Shown here: positions 1 to 9,067 of the stretch, one piece after another
How the letters are laid out: the number at the start of each line of letters is the position of its first letter
How positions within the stretch are numbered: the stretch's first letter is position 1
Origin: Antribacter soli
GTDB lineage: Bacteria > Actinomycetota > Actinomycetes > Actinomycetales > Cellulomonadaceae
Length of the DNA stretch: 64,000 nucleotides
Direction: 5' to 3'
Assembly: GCF_021568775.1 (NCBI RefSeq)
Contig: NZ_JAKGSG010000025.1
Span: 280,751 to 344,750 of the forward strand
Position numbers and translations under genes: made by a program
Notes under the pieces: model-generated
What the model was told of the DNA's origin: nothing
Databases searched by the model: none
The model's input: the letters and a program-made list of their open reading frames with translations, nothing else

Positions 1-113
1 GGCGCCCACACAAGACCGACTCTCAACTGGTCCGGTGCGGACCGCCGGATTGCGGCGTCGCCGTCGAGATCGACGGTTCGGGAAACCACTGGTTCGCCTC
101 CTGGGCAACGCCG

Positions 114-119
114 TAGGTT
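114..119 (+). promoter_or_regulatory. -10 hexamer of a likely leaderless transcript
   Basis: TAGGTT fits the actinobacterial TANNNT -10 pattern and ends six bases before the ATG of the first kinase gene. Transcription would then begin at or next to the start codon, giving mRNA without a leader. There is no Shine-Dalgarno sequence before this ATG, which agrees with that reading. No good -35 is visible. Confidence 0.4.
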
Positions 120-125
120 CGCTGC

Positions 126-1016
126 ATGGACTTCAGCATCGACGTCTCCTCCGTGCTGCCCGCCGGCGTGCGCGTCACCGAGGTCGTCCCGCGTACCAGC
201 GGCGCGCTGTCCACGGTCTGGGAGGTTCGGCTGGCCGACGGCGCACCGCTGATCGTCAAGCAGTACGCCGACCGATGGCGGTGGAAGCAGGCCAAGGAGG
301 CCTACGTCTACGGGCTGCTCGCCGACCTGCCGGCGCTGCCGTCGGTCGTCCGCCTGGACGCCGAGCGGGCCGTCACCGTCCTGACGCTCGTCCCCGGCAC
401 GCCGCTGTCACAGACCACGCTGCCCCCGGATGCAGAACGGGACCTGTTCCGCCAGGTCGGAGTGATCGCCCGGGCGATCCACTCGGTGCGGCAGGCCGAG
501 TTCGGGTACCTCACCACACGCATCGTCGACCCTGAGCGGGACAACACGGCCTACATGTCGCGGCAGTTCGACAAGAAGCTCGCCGAGTTCACCGACCTCG
601 GCGGGAGCCCTGGCACGGCGCGTCGGGTCAGCGAACGGCTGGCTGCCGACTCCGATCTGTTCGCGTGGTGCGCCGGCGCCCACCTGTGCCACAACGACCT
701 GCACGCAGGAAACGTCCTCGTGGCGCCCGACGGCCACGGCTGGCGTGTGACCGGCATCGTCGACGTGGAGAACGCCATCGCGGCTGATCCGCTCATGGAC
801 CTGGCCAAGACGCTCCAGTACGAGTCGCGCCACCGGTCCGCCGGCGTCCTCTCTGGGCTCCTGGAGGGCTACGGCGACCTGCCTGGCGATGCCCACGAGC
901 GGATCGCGCTCTACCGGCTCTATCACGCCCTCGAGCTGTGGGATTGGTTCGCGAGCAACGGCACGACCGACCCGCTGGACAGCATCGAGGACGACATCCG
1001 CCAGCTGGCCGGCTGA
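126..1016 (+). CDS. Aminoglycoside phosphotransferase (APH)-fold kinase
   Basis: This 296-residue protein has the small-molecule kinase signature of the APH/choline kinase family. The Brenner-type catalytic loop HNDLHAGN lies at residues 189-196 (catalytic D191, N196) and the metal-binding motif IVDVEN follows near residue 213. The N-terminal half carries a lysine in PLIVKQY suited to binding ATP phosphates. The substrate cannot be read from sequence; family members phosphorylate aminoglycosides, macrolides, homoserine or other small alcohols. The ATG has no ribosome-binding site but follows a TANNNT box by six bases. It converges on a second APH-fold gene about 100 bp away; the two are diverged and are not a recent duplicate. 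Family call is firm, antibiotic resistance is not shown. Confidence 0.85.
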   Translation: MDFSIDVSSVLPAGVRVTEVVPRTSGALSTVWEVRLADGAPLIVKQYADRWRWKQAKEAYVYGLLADLPALPSVVRLDAERAVTVLTLVPGTPLSQTTLPPDAERDLFRQVGVIARAIHSVRQAEFGYLTTRIVDPERDNTAYMSRQFDKKLAEFTDLGGSPGTARRVSERLAADSDLFAWCAGAHLCHNDLHAGNVLVAPDGHGWRVTGIVDVENAIAADPLMDLAKTLQYESRHRSAGVLSGLLEGYGDLPGDAHERIALYRLYHALELWDWFASNGTTDPLDSIEDDIRQLAG

Positions 1017-1115
1017 TGCGAACGGTGCCTCCAGATCCCCCGGAACACGGAGAGGTCCATGGGCCACGTCGGCGCCGGGGACAACGCCGCGATGAAGTCG
1101 TTCTTCGCCCTGCTG

Positions 1116-2033
1116 TCAGGAGAGCGCGTCCACGTTGCGCAGGTGGGCAATCCAGCTGTTGCACTCGTCCACATGCGTCAGACCGATGGTGGGTGCAGCC
1201 CACATGATGAAGGCGGCGGCGTCGACCATTCCGGCCAGGTCGAAGGCGACCGGCAGCAGTTCGCGCTCGACATCGGACAGCGCCCTCGTCCGCTCGTATC
1301 CGGCTACGGCTGCGTCGGCGAGGTCGCGCGGCAGTCGCAGGTCGGGGTGGTCGACGGCGAGGTAGTGGAAGACGCGCGCCAGGTCGATGACGAGCGGACC
1401 GCGGTTGAGCTCGTCGAAGTCCAGCACGGCGGTCACCTCCCCGGCCGCCACCAGGAGGTTCTGCCGGTGGAGGTCGTGGTGGAGCGGACCGCAGGGCAGC
1501 TCGTCCAAGCGCTCCAGCTCTTCGCCTCGGCCTTCGAGGAAGTCCCGCACGCGATCGTGCCAGTCGTCGACGCCGTCGAGCTCGGGCCGGGACGCCAGAC
1601 CCTGGTGGAGGAGGCCGAGGCGGTCGATCACCGGGATCCGCACGTCGGTCCAGTCGGTGGTGAGTAGGTGCATCCGGGCCAGCAGCTCACCGGCCTGCCC
1701 TGCCAGCGGCGCGGTCATCTCGGTCGGGACGTCGCCGGGCACCCAGGGGAAGACGGCGATCGGGCGGCGATCGGCCTCGACCACCAGCTCGCCCGAGGCG
1801 GTCCGAAGCGGTGCCGGCGTCGGGTACCCGTTCTCCCCGAGGAACGCGACCAGCCGCAGCTCGGCGCGGATCTTCTCGATGCCCGACATCCGGTACTCCC
1901 GCAGCACCATGTCGCCTTGGTCGGTCGCGACGCGGAAGTTGCCGTTGTCCTCGCCGCCTTCGAGCAGCTTCGGATCACCGGTGGGGCGCAGGCCGTACTC
2001 GGCCAGGATCTTGGGGAAGTCGATCTGACTCAT
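1116..2033 (-). CDS. APH-fold phosphotransferase, homoserine kinase type II-like
   Basis: The 305-residue product has a catalytic loop HHDLHRQN around residues 185-192 and a metal site LDFDE near 204-208, the hallmarks of the APH/ThrB2/choline kinase fold. An N-terminal glycine-rich stretch (LLEGGEDNGNF) and VLREY at about residue 43 resemble the nucleotide-binding lobe of the homoserine-kinase-II-like branch. I chose the ATG at 2033 because a GGAGA ribosome-binding site precedes it and the protein then begins like family members (SQIDFPKIL). An in-frame upstream extension is arginine-rich and looks untranslated. It runs convergent to the first kinase gene and divergent from the VanZ-like gene. 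The true substrate is unknown. Confidence 0.83.
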   Translation of the reverse strand: MSQIDFPKILAEYGLRPTGDPKLLEGGEDNGNFRVATDQGDMVLREYRMSGIEKIRAELRLVAFLGENGYPTPAPLRTASGELVVEADRRPIAVFPWVPGDVPTEMTAPLAGQAGELLARMHLLTTDWTDVRIPVIDRLGLLHQGLASRPELDGVDDWHDRVRDFLEGRGEELERLDELPCGPLHHDLHRQNLLVAAGEVTAVLDFDELNRGPLVIDLARVFHYLAVDHPDLRLPRDLADAAVAGYERTRALSDVERELLPVAFDLAGMVDAAAFIMWAAPTIGLTHVDECNSWIAHLRNVDALS

Positions 2034-2229
2034 CGTCTCCGTGCTTCCGTCGTCGTGGCGGCGGTGCCGCTGTCGGGGTACGACCCGGGCACCGAGCCGC
2101 CCGGGGCCGCAATGTCCCACCGGTCCAGGTGTACCCGGCCGGGACGTTGGTTACAGCCTGCGCGGAGTATCGCGGGCGTATCGAAAATCGCATACGCCAC
2201 CGCGACGGCCCTCCGTCTCCAATGGGGGC

Positions 2230-2934
2230 ATGAACCGCGACGCATCCCTGTCAGCACCGCCCCGCCGCACGCGCGGGATCGTGCTCCTCGGCCTGGCGAT
2301 CCTCGGCCTGGCGAGCGCCGCGTTCGTCCTGCGGCGGCCGCTCATGATGTCCGCGCCGACGTGCCTGGCAGGGCGGTGGCACGGCTGCTTGGACACCTTC
2401 AACGGTGTGGTGCTCATGACGTTGGTGGCGCTGCCGGTGGCCGCGCTGGCGGTGTGGGCTCTGGCGCGCCGTCGTCGCGCCGCCGGCGTCCCGTCGCCAT
2501 GGCGCATGTCGCTGGCTGAGGTAGGCATGGTCTACGGGACGGTGCCGTTCCTGTGGATGACCCTGATGCCGGGCTCCGGGGCCGGCACCGTCCCCGGCCG
2601 GGTGAGCCTGGTACCGCTGCGGGACCTGCTCACGATGGGGCCGGTCGGGTTCGTCGGCAATCTGCTGATCTTCGCGGCGCTGGGGTTCTTCGCCCCGATG
2701 CGGTTCGCGGCACTGGCGTCCGTGCCGCGGATCCTGGCGCTCGGGGCGGGCTGCTCGGTCCTGGTCGAGACCGCACAGTTCGTCCTGCGGCTCGACCGGG
2801 TGTCCTCCGTGGACGACGTACTGGTCAACGCCGCCGGCGCCGTGCTGGCCGCCTTGGCGTCGCGCCGCTGGTGGCGCACCACGGCGGAAGCGGCGTCGGA
2901 CCAGCCTCGCCCCGCGCTGGCACCGGCAGGCTGA
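2230..2934 (+). CDS. VanZ-family membrane protein
   Basis: A 234-residue membrane protein with about five hydrophobic helices. The C-terminal half shows the VanZ pattern: a VPLRD segment, a GNLLIF helix, a helix with VETAQ, then SVDDVLVNAAGA. VanZ itself lowers teicoplanin binding in enterococci by an unknown mechanism; most actinobacterial homologues have no demonstrated role. The start at 2230 follows a GGGGG run; an in-frame extension upstream is rejected because it lacks a ribosome-binding site and has poor composition. About 70 bp downstream is a two-component pair on the same strand, reminiscent of glycopeptide-sensing loci, but no VanHAX ligase genes are present in this window. Confidence 0.85.
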   Translation: MNRDASLSAPPRRTRGIVLLGLAILGLASAAFVLRRPLMMSAPTCLAGRWHGCLDTFNGVVLMTLVALPVAALAVWALARRRRAAGVPSPWRMSLAEVGMVYGTVPFLWMTLMPGSGAGTVPGRVSLVPLRDLLTMGPVGFVGNLLIFAALGFFAPMRFAALASVPRILALGAGCSVLVETAQFVLRLDRVSSVDDVLVNAAGAVLAALASRRWWRTTAEAASDQPRPALAPAG

Positions 2935-2990
2935 GTGGCCGGTCCGGTCTGCACACGTCTTTGCGTACGTCGGCAACATGTCGTGCTGCT

Positions 2991-2996
2991 TAGGCT
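2991..2996 (+). promoter_or_regulatory. -10 hexamer of a likely leaderless transcript
   Basis: TAGGCT sits exactly six bases upstream of the ATG of the response regulator, which has no Shine-Dalgarno sequence. The arrangement suggests transcription starting at the initiation codon. If so, the regulator-kinase pair has its own promoter and is not only read through from the VanZ-like gene. Confidence 0.4.
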
Positions 2997-3002
2997 CCAG
3001 AC

Positions 3003-3690
<688 letters not shown>

Positions 3691-3698
<8 letters not shown>

Positions 3699-4788
3699 AA
3701 GGCCTGGTTTGAGCGTGCGCCTCAAGCTCACCCTCAGCTACGCGGGGTTCGTCATGCTCGCGGGTGCCCTGCTGCTCGCGGCCGTGTGGGCATTCCTCCT
3801 GCGTCGCACGCCTGCCGGTCGGATCTGGGAGATCACCGACTGGTGGCCAAGCCCCCAGCTCCTGCTCGGGGGTTGGGGGCCGGCTGCCTTCGTTCCGGCA
3901 GCCGTCGCAGTGATGGCGTTCCTGCTGGTGTTCGGTCTCGTGGGCGGCTGGTTTCTCGCCGGCCGCATGCTCAGCCCGCTGACCCGCATCACCGACGCCA
4001 TCCGCACAGCCGCGACCCGGTCCCTCTCCCACCGCATCCGGCTGCCGGGCCGCAGCGACGAGTTCCGCGAGCTCGCGGACGCCTTCGACGCCATGCTCGC
4101 CCAGCTCGAAGCGCACGTCGCCGAGCAACGGAGGTTCGCGGCCAACGCCTCCCACGAGCTGCGTACTCCGCTGGCGACCACCCAGGCGCTCCTCGACGTC
4201 GCGCGCAACGATCCCGGCCGCGACACCGGCGAGCTCGTCGAACGCCTGCACGCCGTCAACACCCGGGCCATCGACCTCACCGAAGCGTTGCTCCTGCTCA
4301 GCCGCGCCGACCAGCGATCCTTCACCCGAGAATCCGTCGACCTCTCCCTCCTGGCGGAAGAAGCCACCGAGACGCTCCTGCCCCTCGCCGAGAAGCGCGG
4401 CGTCACCCTCGAGACCTCCGGGGACGTCACCCCGGCCATCGGGTCGCAGGCGCTCCTTCTGCAGATGACCACGAACCTCGTGCACAACGCGATCGTCCAC
4501 AACCTCCCCGCCGGCGGCACCGTGACGGTCCACACCGAGGCGCACGGCGACACGAGCGTGCTGCGGGTCGAGAGCACGGGCAGTCCGCTCCCACCGGAAC
4601 TGCTACCGACCCTCACCGAACCCTTCCGGCGCGGAACGGAACGCGTACGCACCGACGAGCACGCCGCCGTCGGCCTCGGCCTGGCCATCGTGCACAGCAT
4701 CGTCCGCGCCCACGACGGGACCCTCGACCTCGTCCCCCGCCCGGCCGGCGGTCTCCTCGTCATGGTCCGGCTTCCCGGTACGCCGTAG
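3691..4788 (+). CDS. Sensor histidine kinase (HAMP-HisKA-HATPase)
   Basis: The 365-residue kinase starts at a GTG preceded by GGAGGAGG, inside the end of the regulator gene. Two membrane helices (about residues 13-36 and 66-90) bracket a short extracytoplasmic loop of roughly 30 residues. A HAMP region (92-145) leads to HisKA with phospho-acceptor H155 in NASHELRTP. The ATPase domain shows the N box (LVHNAIVHN) and a late G box (VGLGLAIVHSI). The G1 aspartate box, normally DNGPG-like, is weak here (ESTGSPLPP), a feature shared with some VanS/CutS-type kinases. It is the cognate partner of the upstream regulator by overlap. Confidence 0.9.
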
Positions 4789-4804
4789 GCATCGTCCCCG
4801 AGCG

Positions 4805-4819
4805 AGGCCCACTGGGCCT
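4805..4819 (+). terminator. Possible terminator hairpin
   Basis: A perfect 6-bp stem (AGGCCC / GGGCCT) with a three-base loop begins 16 bp after the kinase stop codon. There is no U-tract, which is common for terminators in such genomes. It marks the end of the regulator-kinase transcript. Confidence 0.35.
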
Positions 4820-4953
4820 GTGTCTGAAGTCAGCGGCGGGTGACCAGACCTTGACTTGTATGTGCCCTTTGCTCCAACCTGGCAGGGTTTGCACCGTCGG
4901 CAGTCTTGGTATCCAGGAAACTTTCTTGCAGACGCACCAAGGGGGAGCTTGTC

Positions 4954-7293
4954 GTGACGTCGCTGGATGAACAGAACCAACGAATCGCGCAGTGGGAGCC
5001 GCGCCGGGACCGGATCCGCCGTGCGCTCGTCTTCGCGACGGCGTTTGCCCTCACTGCCGCCGCCGTGCTTGTGCCGGTGGACGAGGTGCAGGGCGCACCG
5101 CGGTTCAACGTCCAGTGCGACGAGCTCATCGACGGGATCGAAGGCATCGCCGACCTCGAGGAGCTGCCCGGCGGAGGGTTGGACAGCGGGTACGACGAGC
5201 GGATCGACGACTACGAGTACGACAACCCGGCCGAGCAGCTCCGTCCCCGTCAGAAGCCCACCCAGGCGGAGCTCGATGCACTGCAGGGCAGCTACGAGGA
5301 CTTCGAACCGGGCACCGAGGACCACATGCTCCGGCGCTGGAAGGTCTACGAGGGCGACTACGAGTGGGAGCGCTGGCGGAACACCTACATCCCCGCAGTG
5401 TCCAACGACTTCCGGGGTGACGGCTTCCACCGCAACGTCGCGCGGCGACTCAAGCTCGGCGGGGACCAGTGGATCTGCGAGGACAACAAGCTCTGGGAAG
5501 AGGAGAAGCTCGAGACGAGGCGCCGGTACGACTCGGTCAACCGCACCCTGAAGATCGCCTACGAGCTGAAGTCCGGGAACTCCCCGCTCAAGATCGAACA
5601 GCTGAGGGCCGACGCCGCGCTGCGCGCCAAGGGCTGGCGCGTCGTCTACATCTTCAGCCAGGACCCGAAGCCGGGACAGCTCCGGCTCCTGCAGCAGTAC
5701 GGCGTCGAGCACACCAAGCTCCGCTCCACGGCTGTCCCGAGGAACCCGCCCCAGCCGATCAACAACGCGCTGAGCCCCAACCCGCAGCGACCGACGGGCG
5801 GTGCGGTCAAGGATCTCGCCCAGCGCTCGGGCGGGAACGCGAACGCCGCGCGGGAGGGGCAGCGGATCCAGAACCAGATCGCGGGCGACACCCGCCGACC
5901 GGGCTTCTCGCCCGGTCGCCCGGGCGGTATCGACTGGACCTCGCTCGAGCTGCGGTACGTCTCCGAGAACCCCGCGAACAAGGACTTCGAGTACGCCTTC
6001 TCGGCCGCGGAGCTCGCGGACGAGGGGGAGGCCGAGCCGTCGTACGGCGGCGAGGCGCCGCTCGATCTCTCCTCCGACGCCCTGTTCACGTGGCTGGCGC
6101 TGGACCCGAACCAGTTCTGGGTCAACCTCAACCCGGACACGCCGGAGACCATCATCGACGAGCAGTTCGCCACCACCGACGCCGGCCGGGTGCTGCTCGA
6201 GGCGGACCTCGCGTTCAAGCGCACGATCGCCGACCACATGAACCCGGAGACGGAGACGGGCCAGGCCTTCTGGGACTCGGTGGAGCGGACGGACGACGGC
6301 CTGATCTGCCATGGCTGGTACCGGTTCTGGGTCGACCCGAAGCCTGCCACGGTCCGCGAGGACGGCGACCAGCTGTACATCCTCGACGCGCCGCTGCGTG
6401 CCCAGATCGAGCCCATCGAGGTCGACTGGGAGCTGCCGGGCGAGGACCTGTGCGCGGACGCCCCCGAGGACCTCGTCGACCGCAACACCCAGCTCCTCGC
6501 CGACACCTTCGCGCCCCTTCTCGAGCAGGCGGTGAACACCGCCCCCGAGTACGCCGACCTGCGTCGCGTCTACACCGCGCGCGTCGCCGCCGAGTGGCTC
6601 AAGCAGCGCGACGCCGAGCGTCCCGGCGCCTTCCACGACGTCATCGGCTCGGGCGACGTCTCCGGTTGGCCCGCCCGGACGGAGTGGGACCCGCAGGACG
6701 TCTTCGACGCCTACCTGGAGCGGCTGCAGACGCCGCTGTACCGGTACGAGTGGACCCACGGCGACATGGAGTACTGGCTCGAGATCACCGGGGGCATCCA
6801 GTTCCCCGACGCGCCGCGGGACCCGATGCCCGCGGAGCGGTTCGAGAGCGAGCACCCCACGCTGCCGAAGACCGTGCGCAGCGCGGCCTACGAGGCAGTG
6901 AGCGTGCCGGTGGCCGCCCAGACGGGCGACGCGATCGGCACTCTCGCAGAGGACACGGAGAGCATGGCGTGGCTCGGTGGAGGCCCGGTCGTGCAGCTGC
7001 CGGGCCCGGATCCCACCGACCCACCGGACCCCGGCCCGACCGATCCGCCGAACCCCGGCCCCACCGACCCCGGCCCGGGCCCCGGGCCTGGCAACCCGCC
7101 GGACGACGGGCCGGCCGGCGGCGATCAGCCGACGGTGCCGGAGGCCGACCTCGCACGGAACGTCGTGCCCGCGTCGGGGCCACTGCCCGCCACGGGATAC
7201 TCCCAGCCTTGGATCATCCCCACCGCGATAGCACTCGTCCTCGCCGGGCTGGTGCTCGTGGCGCTGCGCCACCGTTGGCCACGACGCCAGTGA
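4954..7293 (+). CDS. LPXTG-anchored surface protein with a possible PD-(D/E)XK-like nuclease motif
   Basis: A 779-residue secreted protein. GTG start with GGGGGA seven bases upstream; a signal-type helix spans residues 24-42. The C terminus has the sortase signal LPATG (744-748), a hydrophobic helix and a basic tail. It is preceded by a Pro/Gly/Asp-rich wall-spanning linker with DP-T-DPP and PGPTDP repeats (about 682-715). Near residues 190-235 the order D193 ... E204-L-K206 ... Q216 followed by a VVYIF strand resembles restriction-endonuclease-fold toxin or Holliday-resolvase-like domains. Long Glu/Trp-rich segments on both sides match nothing I recognise. Cell-wall anchoring is well supported; nuclease activity is inference. 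It converges on the DMT exporter gene. Confidence 0.8.
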   Translation: MTSLDEQNQRIAQWEPRRDRIRRALVFATAFALTAAAVLVPVDEVQGAPRFNVQCDELIDGIEGIADLEELPGGGLDSGYDERIDDYEYDNPAEQLRPRQKPTQAELDALQGSYEDFEPGTEDHMLRRWKVYEGDYEWERWRNTYIPAVSNDFRGDGFHRNVARRLKLGGDQWICEDNKLWEEEKLETRRRYDSVNRTLKIAYELKSGNSPLKIEQLRADAALRAKGWRVVYIFSQDPKPGQLRLLQQYGVEHTKLRSTAVPRNPPQPINNALSPNPQRPTGGAVKDLAQRSGGNANAAREGQRIQNQIAGDTRRPGFSPGRPGGIDWTSLELRYVSENPANKDFEYAFSAAELADEGEAEPSYGGEAPLDLSSDALFTWLALDPNQFWVNLNPDTPETIIDEQFATTDAGRVLLEADLAFKRTIADHMNPETETGQAFWDSVERTDDGLICHGWYRFWVDPKPATVREDGDQLYILDAPLRAQIEPIEVDWELPGEDLCADAPEDLVDRNTQLLADTFAPLLEQAVNTAPEYADLRRVYTARVAAEWLKQRDAERPGAFHDVIGSGDVSGWPARTEWDPQDVFDAYLERLQTPLYRYEWTHGDMEYWLEITGGIQFPDAPRDPMPAERFESEHPTLPKTVRSAAYEAVSVPVAAQTGDAIGTLAEDTESMAWLGGGPVVQLPGPDPTDPPDPGPTDPPNPGPTDPGPGPGPGNPPDDGPAGGDQPTVPEADLARNVVPASGPLPATGYSQPWIIPTAIALVLAGLVLVALRHRWPRRQ

Positions 7294-7339
7294 GCGCGGT
7301 GAGCGCCGGCGAGGCTGGGCGCTGAACCGCGCGCACGTC

Positions 7340-8365
7340 TCAGGATGTCGGTGCTGCGGTGCCGTGGCCGGCCGCGGACCGGGCGATCCGTTCCTCCCCG
7401 AGGCGGACGGTCACCACGCCGGCCAGGATGAGCAGGCCGCCCAGGAGCTGGACCGGGCGGGGCAGCTCGCCGAGCAGGAGCCACGCGAATCCGATCGCCG
7501 CGACGACCTCGAGCAGCGACACGAAGGACGACAGGCGCGAGCCCAGCCGGCGCCCGGCCGCGATCCCCGCCACGTAGGCGACGCCCGCCGTGACGACGCC
7601 GAGCCCGATCATGGGGAGCCACCAGGGGACCGACGTCCCGGCGTAGACCGGCGGCACTGTCGACGCGGTGAGCGGCAGGAGGCCCGAGAGCCCGAGGAGA
7701 CCCAGCACCAGGGTGCCCACGACGAGTCCGCCGGCGGCGAGTGCCAGCGGAGGCAGGCCCGTGGTCTCGTCGCCGTTGATCACGAAGTACGTTGCCGCGC
7801 CGACCATCGCGCCGAGGGACCAGGCGACGCCGACCGGGCTGAGCTGCGCACCGGACAGCAGGTCCAGCACGAGCACCAGGCCGAGGGCGGCGAGTCCCGC
7901 GCCGACGAGCGTGACGGGCCCGGGGCGCTGGCCGTGGCGCAGCCAGAACCAGACGACGACGGCCGCCGGGGCCGTGTACTCGATGAGCAGCGCGGGGCCC
8001 ACCTGCATGTGCTGCACGGCGGAGAAGTAGCAGAACTGCGCGCCCGCGACGGCGAGCGTCCCGTAGGCGGCGATCAGCCCGACGTTTCGGCGCACGGCCT
8101 CCCAGCGGCCCAGCAGCGAGATGATCCCTGCGGGCAGCACCACGAGGGCGCCGATCGCGACGCGGACCAGCACCACGGCGCCCGGGCTCCAGCCGGTGTC
8201 GAACAGGCCGCTGGCCAGCGTGCCGGACAGGCTGAAGGCGACGGCCGAGAGCAGCGCGAAGGCAAGCCCTGTCACGAGGCGGCGGTCTCCGGCAGCATCC
8301 CGTGCGTCGGCGGGTACGCCCGAACCCGGTCGGGCGTGGGTGGTGTCAGGAGTCACGGCACTCAT
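7340..8365 (-). CDS. EamA/DMT-superfamily transporter
   Basis: A 341-residue protein with ten predicted membrane helices arranged as two five-helix EamA repeats. In the second repeat, typical motifs such as SLLEVVAAIGFAWLLLGE are clear. DMT carriers export amino acids, nucleosides or metabolites; the substrate cannot be inferred. The N-terminal 28 residues are polar and variable. The gene is divergent from a CGNR-type regulator only 38 bp away, a pairing often seen in actinobacteria and suggesting that the regulator controls this exporter. Confidence 0.87.
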   Translation of the reverse strand: MSAVTPDTTHARPGSGVPADARDAAGDRRLVTGLAFALLSAVAFSLSGTLASGLFDTGWSPGAVVLVRVAIGALVVLPAGIISLLGRWEAVRRNVGLIAAYGTLAVAGAQFCYFSAVQHMQVGPALLIEYTAPAAVVVWFWLRHGQRPGPVTLVGAGLAALGLVLVLDLLSGAQLSPVGVAWSLGAMVGAATYFVINGDETTGLPPLALAAGGLVVGTLVLGLLGLSGLLPLTASTVPPVYAGTSVPWWLPMIGLGVVTAGVAYVAGIAAGRRLGSRLSSFVSLLEVVAAIGFAWLLLGELPRPVQLLGGLLILAGVVTVRLGEERIARSAAGHGTAAPTS

Positions 8366-8391
8366 GGCTCATGACGGTACGGATCGGGAGG

Positions 8392-8397
8392 TAATGT
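8392..8397 (+). promoter_or_regulatory. -10 hexamer for the CGNR regulator gene
   Basis: TAATGT lies six bases before the GTG start of the CGNR gene, matching the leaderless pattern seen elsewhere in this window. A GGGAGG just upstream would be too far away (12 bases) to be a normal ribosome-binding site. The element sits inside the 38-bp divergent promoter shared with the DMT exporter. Confidence 0.4.
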
Positions 8398-8403
8398 GTC
8401 AAC

Positions 8404-8937
8404 GTGATCTTCGCTCATGACACCGAGATGTCGCTCCTGGCTGCGGTGGCGCTGGTCAACTCGGCCGAGCCGCCCGAGACGCTGACGACAGTGGCCGAGC
8501 TCGACGACTTCTTCGAGCAGTACGAGTACACGGGCCGCCACGACCGGACCGTCGCGGAGCTCGTCCACGTGCGAGCGCTCCGGCCCCGCCTGCGCGCGCT
8601 GCTCACGGCCGACCGGGACATGGCGGCAGGCCTGGTCAACGACATGCTGGCCGAGTTCCGGGCGGTGCCGCGGCTGGTGCGACACGACCGCGCGGACTGG
8701 CACGTGCACGCGGTGGCGGACGACGCCCCCTGGGCCACCCGCATCGTCGTCGAGACGGCCATGGCGATGATCGACGTGATCCGCGAGGGCGAGTCCTCCC
8801 GGCTGGGCGTCTGTGCCGACGACGACTGCGCCGGGTTGGTCCTCGACCTGTCGCGCAACCGGTCACGCCGCTTCTGCTCCGTCGCGTGCACCAACCGAAA
8901 TGCCGCAGCGGCCTACCGGGCGCGCCGCCGGGCCTGA
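8404..8937 (+). CDS. CGNR zinc-finger (ABATE-type) regulator
   Basis: The 177-residue product has an N-terminal ABATE-like helical region (1-125) and a C-terminal zinc-finger segment. The finger has C135 and C140 (CADDDC) followed by a FCSVAC turn. The family signature Cys-Gly-Asn-Arg is CTNR here, a glycine-to-threonine change at a normally conserved position. Members are stress-induced predicted transcription regulators. It starts at GTG behind a TANNNT box and is divergent from the DMT exporter, its likely target. The Arg-rich tail (YRARRRA) ends the protein as usual for the family. Confidence 0.85.
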   Translation: MIFAHDTEMSLLAAVALVNSAEPPETLTTVAELDDFFEQYEYTGRHDRTVAELVHVRALRPRLRALLTADRDMAAGLVNDMLAEFRAVPRLVRHDRADWHVHAVADDAPWATRIVVETAMAMIDVIREGESSRLGVCADDDCAGLVLDLSRNRSRRFCSVACTNRNAAAAYRARRRA

Positions 8938-9054
8938 GCGCCCGGCGTCAGGGCCGGTCCGACCAGCGTGAGGATGACGCCGGCGCCGGCCGCGGCGGAG
9001 GCTCCCGCGAGCCGCGCTGGACGCCGCGCTCGCGCGCGTCCCGGACGTGTTCAC

Positions 9055-9060
9055 TAGATT
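9055..9060 (+). promoter_or_regulatory. -10 hexamer for the ABC exporter operon
   Basis: TAGATT is separated by seven bases from a GTG at 9068. This supports a leaderless start at that codon rather than at the GTG seven codons upstream, which would overlap the box itself. Confidence 0.4.
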
Positions 9061-9067
9061 GGCTCGG

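Noticed and set aside
1059-1667. Long open frames opposite the homoserine-kinase-like gene
   Set aside because: They are shadows of the real gene in a GC-rich genome; they have no ribosome-binding sites and no recognisable motifs.
4603-7272. 889-codon open frame antisense to the LPXTG gene
   Set aside because: Its composition (Arg/Val/Leu/Gly rich) follows from the codon pattern of the sense gene, and the sense gene has signal peptide, LPXTG motif and ribosome-binding site.
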